64,000 bases of DNA. It comes from a virus. The stretch is from positions 1 through 64,000 of the IMG/VR virus record IMGVR_UViG_3300023184_000106, one strand, 5' to 3'. Each line of letters starts with the position of its first letter. The stretch's first letter is position 1. The notes under the pieces are model-generated. The model had not been told where the DNA came from and searched no databases. It was given only the letters and a program-made list of their open reading frames with translations. The translations under genes and the position numbers were made by a program. Shown one piece after another: positions 46,603 through 57,144 of this stretch.

Positions 46603-49169
46603 TTGTACACACTCAATTGTGAAGCTGTACTTTCTAGATTAGCAGAGTTAACTGCCCAGACTGAGGCAGCATAATACAACGCAGCATTCGGTGAAGTATA
46701 TGTATAGGATAATGTACTACCATTTGCAGTATAAAATGATCCTTTCCATACTGCTCCGCTGCCAGAACTGTTTGATGCTTCATATATTGCTATACCGTAT
46801 TTGGAAATAGTTGCTGCTCCTCCTCCACTTACTGTTCCAGGACTAGTTGACGCTGTCCAGCTAAATGGGTATGTAGTACCAGAAGTCCATCCATTTGTTG
46901 GAGTGCCAGGAGCACCTGGTGCTGTTGCTGGTGTAGTAGCTGTCACTCTGGCTCCATTATCTGGTCCACCCCAGTTAGATTTTGTACCCGTCGGATTTCC
47001 ACTTTTAAATGCCTGAACATAATAATCCCTATTTGATCCAGAAGAAATAGTTGTATCTAAATATGAAGTGCCAGTAATTAAAGTAGGATTTCCTGGACCT
47101 CCAAAGTCTGGGGTAGAGTCATACCCTGGTGTATATCCCCACCAAACTCCATAGTATGAGGCACCCGATACTGCGTTCCACGTAATGTTAGTTCCATCAG
47201 TTCTAGTGTCTGTTGCGTTTACTCCAGTTGGTGTTGCAAGTTGTACAACAACAACTGCTGTCCATCTAGCGTACATATTTCGGTTTCCTTCTGGTGGTGA
47301 CCAAGTACCTCCAGCGGCAACAAAATAAGTATAGTCTAAAGAAGATGAGTCATACCAACCATTAAATGTGAAACCAGATCTTGTGGGAGCTGAAGCAGCT
47401 ACTGTTGATCCTCCATAGGTAAATGTGCTTGTGTCTTGCGCTGTTCCAGACCCATCATTTTTAAGATAAGTAATTGTATATGTAGGTGATGTATTTTGAA
47501 TAGAGTTTGAGCTTGCTGGGGAAGAGCTTCCTGTAGCATTTGTTGCAGTAACATTACAATATATTGAATAATTATGATAAGATGAGCTTGAGGTATAGGT
47601 GCTAGAATTTGTTCCAACAGCTGTATTGCTTATGTATGGCGGATAAGGAAGGCTTGTAGATGCATACCACTGATAGCTGTATGAGGTTGGAGTATTATTC
47701 CATGACCCAGTTGTTGTGGAATACGAATAGGTATTTGAAGTCCTACTTACTACTGGGTCTCCCAAATAAATTATGGTTGGAGCTGGCAGTGGTATAGATG
47801 CAACTATCGCAGTACTTCCATCATCAACATTATCTTTTAATGTATTCCTAGTCATTCCGCTAACTAGGTCCGTTGCAACAGCAGTAGATCCTGCCCAAGT
47901 TGCTGTTGCAGTAGCTCCATTATATACAGCATTTGTATCATAGTCAGCGGTTATTAAATTATTTGTAACAAAATAAACATCTACTGCCGAAGACCCATAT
48001 GTAAACTTTGCTTGGTAGTCAATTGTTCTACCTGTGTTATTTAGCCTATAACCTTGCCACCTAACATAAAAATTAGTTGCATCTGAATAATAATATAAAG
48101 CCGTTTGCACATGATCGCCTCTTAAAATAGTTAGGTGTGCTCCAGATGCTGGTACACTAATTGATGAACCTGGATCATAACCTATAGATATAAATCCATT
48201 TGTAGAAACATATACAGTAGTTCCTGAAGTAAAATTTGAATTTAACAACACCCTTCTTTTTGAGCCAGTCGCTTGATTAGAAATTTCAGTTACTACGCTT
48301 GTAGTTATAACGCTAACAGAAACTCCTACATCAACTCCATAATCAAAATCTGATCCTGAATTTACTCTTGTTTCAGTTACATATATATATTTACCTACAT
48401 CAGCAGATACTGGAGTGTATGTTGATCCTGTAGTTAAAGGTGTTCCCCCAGTTGTTGAATTTGTGCTATTACTATACCATCCAATAGTTATTGTCCTGGC
48501 TCTATTTGCTTCCGCTGCAAACCAAGTGGAGCTATAAGTTAGCTGTGTACCCACTACTGGAGTCAGGCTACTTAAAGAATAAGTAGAATTAATAGGTGAT
48601 TGCCTAATGACTTTAATTTTTGAAGAAACAGAAAGTCCACTATATACAGATCCGTTGGAGGCGTTAGCCATACATTCAAATCCTAGGTATTGTTCGTCCG
48701 AGTTTGCACAGTTGGTAGTTGTCCAGATAGAAGATGGAAGTACATCTTCTCCTGCTGAGGATGTCCACCCTGATCCTGTACCGCTTCTTAAAACTGTAGT
48801 TAAATCTGATCCATATTGATCATACAATTTCCATTTGTAGGTATAGTTAGACGCAGCAAAACCATTTAAATCCCAAACAGCATTGTCTCCATAGTATGCA
48901 TATCCCATTCTTATCCTGCCTGCAGTAGTTAATCTATTTGCGTAAGTGTCAGCAGAAGAGGCTGATATATACGGAACTCTTGAAGCAAATATACCAGATA
49001 TTGGCCAGACCTTGAGCCATTGAGTTGCGTTTTTAATCCATACCCCAGTTGCTTCTCTCCAACCAGTAGATGGTGAGTTGGCAGTTTTAGCCCAAATTCT
49101 TGATGCTTTTCTCCAGCCAGTTGTGCCGTAACTTCCTGAACTAGCTGCTTTGACAAAGATATCTGACAT
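46599..49169 (-). CDS. Large tail fibre/adhesin with Ig-like, InlB-like and Fn3 domains
   Basis: 856 residues. Two short N-terminal repeats (GWRKASRIWAKTA and GWREATGVWIKNA, about 18-50) could bind the tail. Then beta-sandwich regions, a segment near 560-640 (TITYLKNDGSGTAQDTSTF ... GFTFNGWYDSS) of the Listeria-Bacteroides/InlB B-repeat type, and a C-terminal Fn3 and Ig-like pair (about 645-850). Ser/Thr/Gly/Tyr-rich composition suits a virion surface protein that binds host glycan. Confidence 0.8.
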   Translation of the reverse strand: MSDIFVKAASSGSYGTTGWRKASRIWAKTANSPSTGWREATGVWIKNATQWLKVWPISGIFASRVPYISASSADTYANRLTTAGRIRMGYAYYGDNAVWDLNGFAASNYTYKWKLYDQYGSDLTTVLRSGTGSGWTSSAGEDVLPSSIWTTTNCANSDEQYLGFECMANASNGSVYSGLSVSSKIKVIRQSPINSTYSLSSLTPVVGTQLTYSSTWFAAEANRARTITIGWYSNSTNSTTGGTPLTTGSTYTPVSADVGKYIYVTETRVNSGSDFDYGVDVGVSVSVITTSVVTEISNQATGSKRRVLLNSNFTSGTTVYVSTNGFISIGYDPGSSISVPASGAHLTILRGDHVQTALYYYSDATNFYVRWQGYRLNNTGRTIDYQAKFTYGSSAVDVYFVTNNLITADYDTNAVYNGATATATWAGSTAVATDLVSGMTRNTLKDNVDDGSTAIVASIPLPAPTIIYLGDPVVSRTSNTYSYSTTTGSWNNTPTSYSYQWYASTSLPYPPYISNTAVGTNSSTYTSSSSYHNYSIYCNVTATNATGSSSPASSNSIQNTSPTYTITYLKNDGSGTAQDTSTFTYGGSTVAASAPTRSGFTFNGWYDSSSLDYTYFVAAGGTWSPPEGNRNMYARWTAVVVVQLATPTGVNATDTRTDGTNITWNAVSGASYYGVWWGYTPGYDSTPDFGGPGNPTLITGTSYLDTTISSGSNRDYYVQAFKSGNPTGTKSNWGGPDNGARVTATTPATAPGAPGTPTNGWTSGTTYPFSWTASTSPGTVSGGGAATISKYGIAIYEASNSSGSGAVWKGSFYTANGSTLSYTYTSPNAALYYAASVWAVNSANLESTASQLSVYK

Positions 49170-49177
49170 TTATTATC

Positions 49178-52100
49178 CTAAGCGTATTGAATCCATATGT
49201 CACCACGTAAGCCATCTGTATGTGATGATGTTTTTGCTCCAGTGCCCATGCCAATATTTCTCATGTAATAAAGACCATCCGAAGCGGTTCCTCCAATAGC
49301 GCCCCCGTAGCTGGTGCTAACTTCTTTGCCTCTAAAATATATGCTGCCCGCCGACTCGATTTCTATGGAATACTTTGTGCTTCCATTTGCATCAGTATAC
49401 CCCAAAGTTGTAGTACTTGAATTGAGTGAAAGGTAAGATGATGATGCTGGATATCCAAGTGCTGTTTTAGATCCGTGCTGAAATATACTTTCGCTTCCGT
49501 CAGCAAATGTGAAAAGTGATGTGGCAACTGCATTACTTGAATTTAATAACTCAATTGTATTATTAGATCCATTAATTCTAACAGCTCCATATCCTGAACC
49601 AGCCGTTGTGAGTGAAGCTCCAACTATGGCTCCATTTGAAATAGATGCAGATCCACTATAAATAATTCCACCAGTAATTGTTGCACCAGAAATTGTTCCA
49701 GTTGCAGAGTTTAATGAAATTGCACCTTTGTATATAGAATCTGTTCCTATACTCCATCCGCCAATGAATCCTGTTGTGGCAGATATATTTCCCTTTATCA
49801 CTAAGCCATCATCTGTAGAATACTTTAAATAGGTATCTGCTCCGCCTAAATAAATTGCTGGGGTATAAGATCCAGCTCCAACTGACTTCCACCCCATATA
49901 CCATCCGTTTGTTGTATCGGTATAGCTAGTTTTTGATGAATAAATAGATGCACTACTAGTATCAAGCGTTAACCCTAATATTAAATTACCCGTTGTTGAG
50001 TCAAATTTCTTTGCTTTTCCTGCTGCTACCGCTGCTGCGGAAGCTGCGGCAGCTGCGGCCAAATTAGCAGCAACCGCTTTACCATCTGCGACACCTGCTG
50101 CATCATCTGCGTCTGCAGCTAACTGAGCTGCGGCATCTGCGGCATTTTTGGCAACAACCGCTTTACCATCTGCTGTTACCGCTTTACCATCTGCTGTTAC
50201 CGCTTTACCATCTGCTATTGCAGCTGCAGCTAAAGCTGCTGCGGAATCTTGAACAACCACCCATGCGGCTGGAGTTACTAACGTACTCCATTGATAAACT
50301 TTACTATTATCGTCCGTATCTATCCAAAGGTCACCATTTTTATATGAGCTTCCCGATGGTATAGAAGGGCTTCTAAAAATACTTGCTTTGCTATCAATTA
50401 TTGTACTTAGTCCTGATCCATTTGTTAATGTTATATTTCCTTCAATAACCGCACCCGTTGCATGCAATATTCCGCCTGCAGTTACTCTAAAGTTTGCTCC
50501 AGTAACTGAGGTTCCGCCAGTTGCAGATTGTCCTGCCCATAAAACAATATCGTCGACTGAAGCTGATTTTGGCTCTATCCCAACATAATACGCTCCGCTG
50601 CTGGCAATAATTTTTCCTGTTGAGTTTAAAGTAATACCATTTTTGCTTATTGTGCTTGCGTTGACATCCCAACCACCAATATTTGCTAGAGATGTACTTA
50701 GCTTTCCAGTTTCGGCATCTATTGTTGTTATGTCTGTAACTGTTGCAGAGTTAAATTTAAGCCCGCCAGTATTTAGCACAAATCCCTTACCCAGAAGGAC
50801 TCCGCCAGTGTCTCCTGCACTTGTCACGGTATTTCCAGTTAGAGCGCCGCTATACAAAGATGCACCACTAGCAATACTTACATTTCCGCTAAATGATCCT
50901 TTTTTTGCCCGAAGGTCCCCAGTTACTGTAAGAGAAGATCCGTTCCAACTCATATAATTATCTGCGCCGCCAACCTTTAATGATGCACCCTGATTTGAAT
51001 CTATATACCAATAGTTGTGCTCAGTTAAAGAAATTCCTCTTTTACCCAAGAGGGCTTTGTCAAAATATCCAAATTTAAATGCTGTTGAATCTACATCGGT
51101 GGAATTTGCTTTTGCCGAAAAGTATCCAGATACATCTACTGTGCTGGCTATGTATGGAGTTCCGCCAACCGTGACATTGGTTCCAGATATAAAATCTGTT
51201 GATGTATTATTGTATGCATCGTATGTGGCAACTGCAATTTCATATACTAGCCCTGCGTTTAGGCCAGTCAGTCTGAAAGAAAGTCCTGCGCCTGGCGAGT
51301 TTACATATGCATATGGAGATACTGGTGAAGTTACTGGTCTATATCGTATTGTGTATCCACGAATATCTCCAGTAGTGACTGCGGCCCAAGAAATGTTAGC
51401 AAAGCCATTGAATCCAATAGTGCCTAGTGAGTCTAATCCCCCGCTGGTTGTTACTGTGCCGACATTAGGTGGACCTGAAGTGCCTAGTGATACGGCGGCT
51501 AAAGGTTTTACTGTTACTGGTGTGCTAAATGATGTTGATCCGCCATTACTATCATAAAACTTTGCTTTGACAGATCTTGTTAATGTATTATTAACAGGAA
51601 CAGATATTGGATTTGAAGTTCCCTGAGCCACCTGACTGTATCCAGAACCCGTATCTTCAAAGATATAGATATTGTCAAATGGCTTATCAGTTTGGTTGTT
51701 ATAAGAAACATTATATGAAAGTGTTCCAGCTGTTGCGGTAATGGTTGGAGTATCTAAAGGAGTTGAATACGTAAGAGTCTGTGCATTAACTAATGTGCTA
51801 ACTTGACCGAATGTATCTCGTACTAATATAAAAACTTCAAACTGTGAAGCAAATAGTCCAAAGCTAGCTTTATTATCTGTGGCTGATAAAAAGAATGATT
51901 GGCTGGTTGAAGATTTATTTACTGGAGACCAAAAAGTTCTAGTTTTGGAGTTTGCTGTTAGTGTTATTAGGAAATAATCTGCATCTTTATTTGAATTGGT
52001 GGCATCTACCGCAGATGGATCAAAAGTAAAGGTAATCATTAATGCATCAGTCTTTGATGTCAAATCATCCTTTACCCATCTTCCTTGAAGATTAGTAACT

Positions 52101-52603
52101 GGCTTTGGGCTTTTATATACCTCAACACAATATTCATTTGAAAATCCAGACAGTGTGCCGAGCATTGATTCCGCTTGAAGTTTTACACAATATTGACCAG
52201 CGTTTACTGGTATAGTCAATAATCCAGCTTGCGTAAATGATTGTGCAGCTTTAACATATACTGCCCCAAATGATCCGCCCTTTATCCAAACATTTACTTG
52301 TTTAAAGTTTAATAACGGCATGTTGGTTAAATCATTGCCGTCCCAATTAATTAATAGGAAACCATTTTTTGCAGTTAAATCTGAAGATCGAAAATTTGGA
52401 GCTGGAAAATCTGGCTCTTCATTTGTAATCAATGGGAACACATCCGAAGGACTACTTATTCCGCCTAGGCCGAGTGATGGGTCTTCATACTCCCAAGCAA
52501 ATCTTAATCCATATATGGTATCTGGATCCAGGTCAGTAAAAACAAGATCGACATATTTACCGTCATCCGTTTTAGATTGATTGACAAGATCCTCAAAAGC
52601 CAT
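49178..52603 (-). CDS. Tail tip/receptor-binding fibre protein
   Basis: 1141 residues. N-terminal Fn3-like domains (about 1-480), a set of beta-helix-like repeats (IGGWDVNASTISKNG, GGWSIGTDSIYKG), an Ala/Asp/Lys coiled coil (about 795-870) with tandem GKAVTAD heptads, then a final beta-rich tip (about 870-1141). This layout matches phage receptor-binding fibres where the tip docks on the cell. It follows the hub and minor tail genes. Confidence 0.82.
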   Translation of the reverse strand: MAFEDLVNQSKTDDGKYVDLVFTDLDPDTIYGLRFAWEYEDPSLGLGGISSPSDVFPLITNEEPDFPAPNFRSSDLTAKNGFLLINWDGNDLTNMPLLNFKQVNVWIKGGSFGAVYVKAAQSFTQAGLLTIPVNAGQYCVKLQAESMLGTLSGFSNEYCVEVYKSPKPVTNLQGRWVKDDLTSKTDALMITFTFDPSAVDATNSNKDADYFLITLTANSKTRTFWSPVNKSSTSQSFFLSATDNKASFGLFASQFEVFILVRDTFGQVSTLVNAQTLTYSTPLDTPTITATAGTLSYNVSYNNQTDKPFDNIYIFEDTGSGYSQVAQGTSNPISVPVNNTLTRSVKAKFYDSNGGSTSFSTPVTVKPLAAVSLGTSGPPNVGTVTTSGGLDSLGTIGFNGFANISWAAVTTGDIRGYTIRYRPVTSPVSPYAYVNSPGAGLSFRLTGLNAGLVYEIAVATYDAYNNTSTDFISGTNVTVGGTPYIASTVDVSGYFSAKANSTDVDSTAFKFGYFDKALLGKRGISLTEHNYWYIDSNQGASLKVGGADNYMSWNGSSLTVTGDLRAKKGSFSGNVSIASGASLYSGALTGNTVTSAGDTGGVLLGKGFVLNTGGLKFNSATVTDITTIDAETGKLSTSLANIGGWDVNASTISKNGITLNSTGKIIASSGAYYVGIEPKSASVDDIVLWAGQSATGGTSVTGANFRVTAGGILHATGAVIEGNITLTNGSGLSTIIDSKASIFRSPSIPSGSSYKNGDLWIDTDDNSKVYQWSTLVTPAAWVVVQDSAAALAAAAIADGKAVTADGKAVTADGKAVVAKNAADAAAQLAADADDAAGVADGKAVAANLAAAAAASAAAVAAGKAKKFDSTTGNLILGLTLDTSSASIYSSKTSYTDTTNGWYMGWKSVGAGSYTPAIYLGGADTYLKYSTDDGLVIKGNISATTGFIGGWSIGTDSIYKGAISLNSATGTISGATITGGIIYSGSASISNGAIVGASLTTAGSGYGAVRINGSNNTIELLNSSNAVATSLFTFADGSESIFQHGSKTALGYPASSSYLSLNSSTTTLGYTDANGSTKYSIEIESAGSIYFRGKEVSTSYGGAIGGTASDGLYYMRNIGMGTGAKTSSHTDGLRGDIWIQYA
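50160..50222 (-). repeat. 21-nt tandem repeat in fibre coding sequence
   Basis: Three tandem copies (third imperfect) of a 21-base unit encoding GKAVTAD, with a further separated partial copy near 50080. The unit is a multiple of three, so length changes keep the frame and lengthen or shorten the coiled coil. Confidence 0.85.
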
Positions 52604-52607
52604 TTAT

Positions 52608-53465
52608 TTAAACTCCAAAATTTAAATCTAATTTATATTCTAGAAGCATTTCTCTTCCAGCAATCTTTTCTATCTCAGTTATGTTTGCTCTTGCTACCAT
52701 ACCATACGTTGGGTCAAATGTATCTTCATCATTAACTCTCAACCCATCAACACAAATTGAAGTTGTGCCAGAACTTGGGGTTACAACAATACCCACCTTA
52801 GATATTTTATTTTTTGATGGGCTTCCAACTACTGACATAGAGGCAAAGCCTAATTGCTTTATATTCCATCCTACAGAATGTCCCGTAAAGCTAAATTGAT
52901 AATAATCCACGTCTGAGCTATAAAATCTAACTTTAACTGAAGATAAGTTTGCATCATTTGCTTTGTATGAAAAAGATAGCGTATCAAAATTGCTATACCC
53001 CGATATATCAAAATCCTCTACTATGGAAATGTATTCTTTTGCAGCTGAAGCATTAGAAGTAAATATCAAAGAGCTGTTACCGATTCTATAGTTAACTTGA
53101 TCTATAGATGGTTCTGGGGTCCAGCTATAAATTGATTCAAAGTCTGTTATAAATTTATTATCAAAAGAATTTACGGATGTTCTAAGTCCTGGGTATATTG
53201 CAATTTCATTAATTTTACCCGCAAGGTTTGTTGGCAATGTTGCGCTAAATATTGCTGTATATGTTATTGGATTTGCCGATGTGTCTATATCGATCCCGCC
53301 AAATTTAACTGGAAGTCTATAAAACTCAAAACCTAATCTTGAGTTTGTTTCCGCTAGCGTATACTCTAAATTTTTTGCTATACCAATAGCCATATCTTTT
53401 TTCTCAAAAGACTGGTTGCCTGCTAAAAAACTTGTCAAAAATCTTTTACCAAATAGTGTTATCAT
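52608..53465 (-). CDS. Minor tail protein with jelly-roll domain
   Basis: 285 residues. An N-terminal helical part with a conserved-looking GIDIDTS region is followed by a beta-sandwich (about 105-260) that resembles carbohydrate-binding jelly-roll modules. The position between hub and fibre genes suggests a baseplate component. Confidence 0.65.
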   Translation of the reverse strand: MITLFGKRFLTSFLAGNQSFEKKDMAIGIAKNLEYTLAETNSRLGFEFYRLPVKFGGIDIDTSANPITYTAIFSATLPTNLAGKINEIAIYPGLRTSVNSFDNKFITDFESIYSWTPEPSIDQVNYRIGNSSLIFTSNASAAKEYISIVEDFDISGYSNFDTLSFSYKANDANLSSVKVRFYSSDVDYYQFSFTGHSVGWNIKQLGFASMSVVGSPSKNKISKVGIVVTPSSGTTSICVDGLRVNDEDTFDPTYGMVARANITEIEKIAGREMLLEYKLDLNFGV

Positions 53466-53809
53466 GTTCTTCCACCCCTTAAGACAGGAAGAGTGCTTGT
53501 TATTTTAAATTTCTTTACTGCATCTGTTGAAGATATGTAGATTCTCATTTTTACCTTTACCCTAGCTATATTGTTTACATAATAAATTTCTTGCGTAACT
53601 GGACGTTGAATATCATCAATTTGAGGTCTTTCATCTTTATTGCTTGGTGGATCCACTGGGCCGCTACCTGGGTCTCCAACTCCAGCTTTAAACGGTCCTA
53701 CAACTGATGTAGTTCTATTTGCTGCAAGGTTGGCCGTCCACACGGGATTTAGATAAAACTTATCTATTTCGTCTGGTATATGTGGTGTTGATTTGCCTGC
53801 TGTTGCCAT
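53462..53809 (-). CDS. Minor tail protein
   Basis: 115 residues from ATG 53809; the -10 TATAAT 7 bases upstream makes this start more likely than the ATG at 53818. Beta-rich C-terminus (TQEIYYVNNIARVKVKMRIYISS). It overlaps the next gene by 4 bases. The family is not recognised. Confidence 0.6.
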   Translation of the reverse strand: MATAGKSTPHIPDEIDKFYLNPVWTANLAANRTTSVVGPFKAGVGDPGSGPVDPPSNKDERPQIDDIQRPVTQEIYYVNNIARVKVKMRIYISSTDAVKKFKITSTLPVLRGGRT

Positions 53810-53816
53810 AATATTC

Positions 53817-53822
53817 ATTATA
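53817..53822 (-). promoter_or_regulatory. Internal extended -10 (TGG-TATAAT) in the tail operon
   Basis: TATAAT with TGG, 7 bases before the ATG at 53809 and within the stop region of the hub gene. It could boost expression of the fibre genes. Confidence 0.5.
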
Positions 53823-53832
53823 CCATTTAGAG

Positions 53833-56800
53833 CTAAATTGCTCTACATGCTATCCTGGTTGTCACCCCCTCTGAAAACTGAAGTTGAACGTCTACCACTA
53901 TATACTTACCAACTTGAGTTATAAGCTCTTGTAAAGGATAGTTTATAGTTACAATATCACCTGGAGATATTAAGGGGTTTCCAAATATGTCTAAGTTGAT
54001 TACCTTATTTTTATTTAGAATAGATTCTTTAATCCATGTTGCTAAAGACTTTGCGTCCTGCTCGGACTGTATCCAGGTGGATTGAAATATCAAAGGTTCT
54101 TTTGAAGACATTTCAGTAGAGTCGTCGATTGAATATTCTATTTGGCCAGACTTATTAATTTCATTGCCAATAACAGAAAATGTACTAAATTGATTATCGT
54201 GTAATGGAACAAATGTTGAGGTGTTATTTAGCACGTACATCTCTGCACCAAACGGTTGAATCTTGCTATCCAATACAGTTACCTGCTTATTCCCTCCCAC
54301 AGAAACTCTGAGTGGGATGGAAGGGCCTTCCGATTGAAATCTAACCTTTACTTTTCTTACTTCTCTTGCAGTTGAGCCAAATTCTAAAAGAGATCCATTT
54401 CTTGATTCCGCAGTCTCCCCAGGAGAATATATCAGGTCACCATAAAGAAGTGATATTGTGTCATCTGAATACACACCACTGTATTGATAAGATGATTTTG
54501 CGAATAAAGATTTGTATGTTGGCTTCCCGTCCAGTTTTGGAGAATCACCACTTTCTATTGCGGTTCCGTATACATAATCGTAATATGCTATTCCTTGTCC
54601 GCATATAATTCCAATATTTTTTGTAGGAGATAGTGGTGGGTATACCGCTGACTGCCCTTCTGAAACAATGTCTTCAGCTTGTATCTTAAACCCATTAACA
54701 AATACTGTAATAATATTCTTTTCGGCTGTACCCTTTACAAGTACATCTATATTATATGTTTCTGCAGCATATACTCCCGCCAATGTGTTTGCTGAATTGG
54801 TCTGGGTGTCTTTTAAAACTGTCACAGTGCCGTTTGCTCTTTTTTTAAGAATTCTAATATCCTTGCTTGTTTTTGCAAGTCCCGTAGTTGTTAGTACAAC
54901 GTAATATCCGTAGGCTCCATTTGAGCTTGTAAAAAATGAAAATCCTCCGACCTGCTCTGAGCTGTCTTGAAAATTATTATCAAAAAACATTCTTGTTCCA
55001 AATGCGTGATATTTACTTGAGGTGTCTATAGAGCTAATTTCTTTTACACCTATTGTAAAGGTTGTTTTATCTTTATCAAAATTAGAAACTGAAATAAAAG
55101 ATTTTGAAATAGATGATTCTGTCCATCCAGTAGGGGAGTTATAAAACTGGTTTGGATTTCCAATATATGTTGAGTCTAGGGACGACTTTAGGTTAATCTT
55201 GTATTTAGATATATCTGTGGATTTAACTGGATGGGCTTTGGCTGTTGTCCCTAGAGCACCTCTTCCACCAGTAGGTCTACTTGTAGATATGGGAAGAATT
55301 TTATAACGGCCAGTGGGCTTAAAGAACGAAGAGCTTGGGTCTTGTGTGTTTGAGTAACCTGGTTTAGATAAGCTTTTATACTTATATATATCCGTTAAAG
55401 ATTTTATTACTATGGGCAAAGCTTTATTATCAGAAGCAGTTTTTGGAACGTATTGATACTCTATGCCGTCATATTCAATAATTTCTCCATTTATTAAAGC
55501 ATACCCACTAAAACCGTAAAAAGAATTTACATTGCTTTGTTGATCAATTGTGTTACTATTTAAATTAAAATAGGTTGTGTCAAGTTCTGTTAAAGGGGTT
55601 GCAAGAGAACCCGCTCCAAGGTACGATGTATCAGATTGCCATATTGGGGAAGATGAACCATCATAATCTGATGTTGCTGGGGCCTGCCAAAGTATTCTTA
55701 CCGAGTTTGCTGATGAATTTTCTGTCTTATTTAATGAAATAATATTTGGCAAAACAGTTTTATTATTTACTGTAATTGTTTCACTTGTAAAATCCCAATC
55801 GACTGCTCTGTTGTAGTCATAAATATAATCTCTACTATAAAAATTTAACACATTATTTTCATCAACAGAAGCATTCATTTGAATATCTCTACATAACTCT
55901 TGTATTGTTTCCCATACTGTTTTATCTTCAGATGTCCAAAAATATCTTATTGTTGGAATTGATCCATCTTGTGCTCTTATATTTATTCTATAATTTGAAA
56001 ATCCTATTGCATCTAGTAATCTTTTGATAGATGACGTAACTGGGGCATCTTGTACAAGTATAAGGGGGCACATAGTTTCTTGAAGTATTTTTGCCGAATC
56101 TAAAGCCGATATAGAAGTGTCTCCAAATTCATTAAACTGCCAGGATAGTGCGTAGAATGTTCCTTGAAAAATTTTATTATCTGTTGTGCCATCCTTTATA
56201 TTGATATACGGCTTGATAATTATGTTTTTATGTAAATAAATTTTTGTGCTATCAATATCGCTATCACGATTATATTCTTTAATGATTAAACTATCTTGGC
56301 TAAATTTATTAATATTTATGTTTAACATATTTGCAGTCAATGTGCCAACAGGCAGCATAGAATTTTGATCCATACTCGTCTGCTTTGATATATCAAAAGA
56401 TTGGATATCATTAGATATGTCTATTACCCATCTAGGACTTAACTCAATAACTCCTATTAGTTTTCCAGTTCCTGAATTTACTGCTTCTAAAGATATTTTT
56501 TTAAAAGATTGTGTTGTTGAATATGAAGTTGGTTCTGTTTTAGACCAGGCAGTTCCATTGTAGTAGACAACGGCTTCTCCATTAGTTAAAGATGTTCCAG
56601 TTCCCAATGTAATTGTTGTAGAGTCTGATTTTGTTCCTTTAATTGTCCAGGAAGTTGGTACATCGTGACTTGTTTCAAATCTTGCAATAACCTTATTGCA
56701 AGGAACTAATTTTGCAACTGGAATAGATTGGTTGTCAAAATACTCAAGAGATAGCGATACATTTTGATTCTTTGGTCCTACCCAGTATTTGTATGTTGTA

Positions 56801-57144
56801 TCAGCACCTGGATAATATAGTCTTGGTGAACCCGCTTCCATATCTCTAAATGAATAATAGGAATTTGGAGGGGTATCGGTTTGAACCCCAGGAGAGGTTT
56901 CTGTTGTGTATATATAGTATTTAATTCCTGGAGCAACTGGTCTCCATGGCTTGTATATTGTATCAATAGGGAATAGCTTTTTAAATGCATTTGATAAAGA
57001 CGACACATGGTCTAGACCAGATGAGGATGCGGTTATTTTGTCAACCATCGTATTTAAATTATATTCAATAATTGCACCTGCTGAGGTACTAATATTTACT
57101 GTTGATTTTAATAGATCTTTTATTGAATCTGAAGCAGAGATCAT
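53833..57144 (-). CDS. Hub-like tail protein with embedded LamG-like domain
   Basis: 1103 residues. The first 450 residues and the C-terminal GNPLISPGDIVTINYP...GKYIVVDVQLQFSEG resemble siphophage hub/baseplate proteins of the gp27-like class. Between about 660 and 860 a Ser/Thr/Tyr-rich beta sandwich with FVNGFKIQAEDI resembles LamG/concanavalin modules. It is located between the Dit-like protein and the minor tail genes, as expected for a tail hub. Confidence 0.7.
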   Translation of the reverse strand: MISASDSIKDLLKSTVNISTSAGAIIEYNLNTMVDKITASSSGLDHVSSLSNAFKKLFPIDTIYKPWRPVAPGIKYYIYTTETSPGVQTDTPPNSYYSFRDMEAGSPRLYYPGADTTYKYWVGPKNQNVSLSLEYFDNQSIPVAKLVPCNKVIARFETSHDVPTSWTIKGTKSDSTTITLGTGTSLTNGEAVVYYNGTAWSKTEPTSYSTTQSFKKISLEAVNSGTGKLIGVIELSPRWVIDISNDIQSFDISKQTSMDQNSMLPVGTLTANMLNININKFSQDSLIIKEYNRDSDIDSTKIYLHKNIIIKPYINIKDGTTDNKIFQGTFYALSWQFNEFGDTSISALDSAKILQETMCPLILVQDAPVTSSIKRLLDAIGFSNYRINIRAQDGSIPTIRYFWTSEDKTVWETIQELCRDIQMNASVDENNVLNFYSRDYIYDYNRAVDWDFTSETITVNNKTVLPNIISLNKTENSSANSVRILWQAPATSDYDGSSSPIWQSDTSYLGAGSLATPLTELDTTYFNLNSNTIDQQSNVNSFYGFSGYALINGEIIEYDGIEYQYVPKTASDNKALPIVIKSLTDIYKYKSLSKPGYSNTQDPSSSFFKPTGRYKILPISTSRPTGGRGALGTTAKAHPVKSTDISKYKINLKSSLDSTYIGNPNQFYNSPTGWTESSISKSFISVSNFDKDKTTFTIGVKEISSIDTSSKYHAFGTRMFFDNNFQDSSEQVGGFSFFTSSNGAYGYYVVLTTTGLAKTSKDIRILKKRANGTVTVLKDTQTNSANTLAGVYAAETYNIDVLVKGTAEKNIITVFVNGFKIQAEDIVSEGQSAVYPPLSPTKNIGIICGQGIAYYDYVYGTAIESGDSPKLDGKPTYKSLFAKSSYQYSGVYSDDTISLLYGDLIYSPGETAESRNGSLLEFGSTAREVRKVKVRFQSEGPSIPLRVSVGGNKQVTVLDSKIQPFGAEMYVLNNTSTFVPLHDNQFSTFSVIGNEINKSGQIEYSIDDSTEMSSKEPLIFQSTWIQSEQDAKSLATWIKESILNKNKVINLDIFGNPLISPGDIVTINYPLQELITQVGKYIVVDVQLQFSEGVTTRIACRAI

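Noticed and set aside
50160-50222. Tandem repeat as CRISPR or origin iterons
   Set aside because: The 21-base unit is in frame in a fibre coiled coil and has no spacers or AT-rich melting region.
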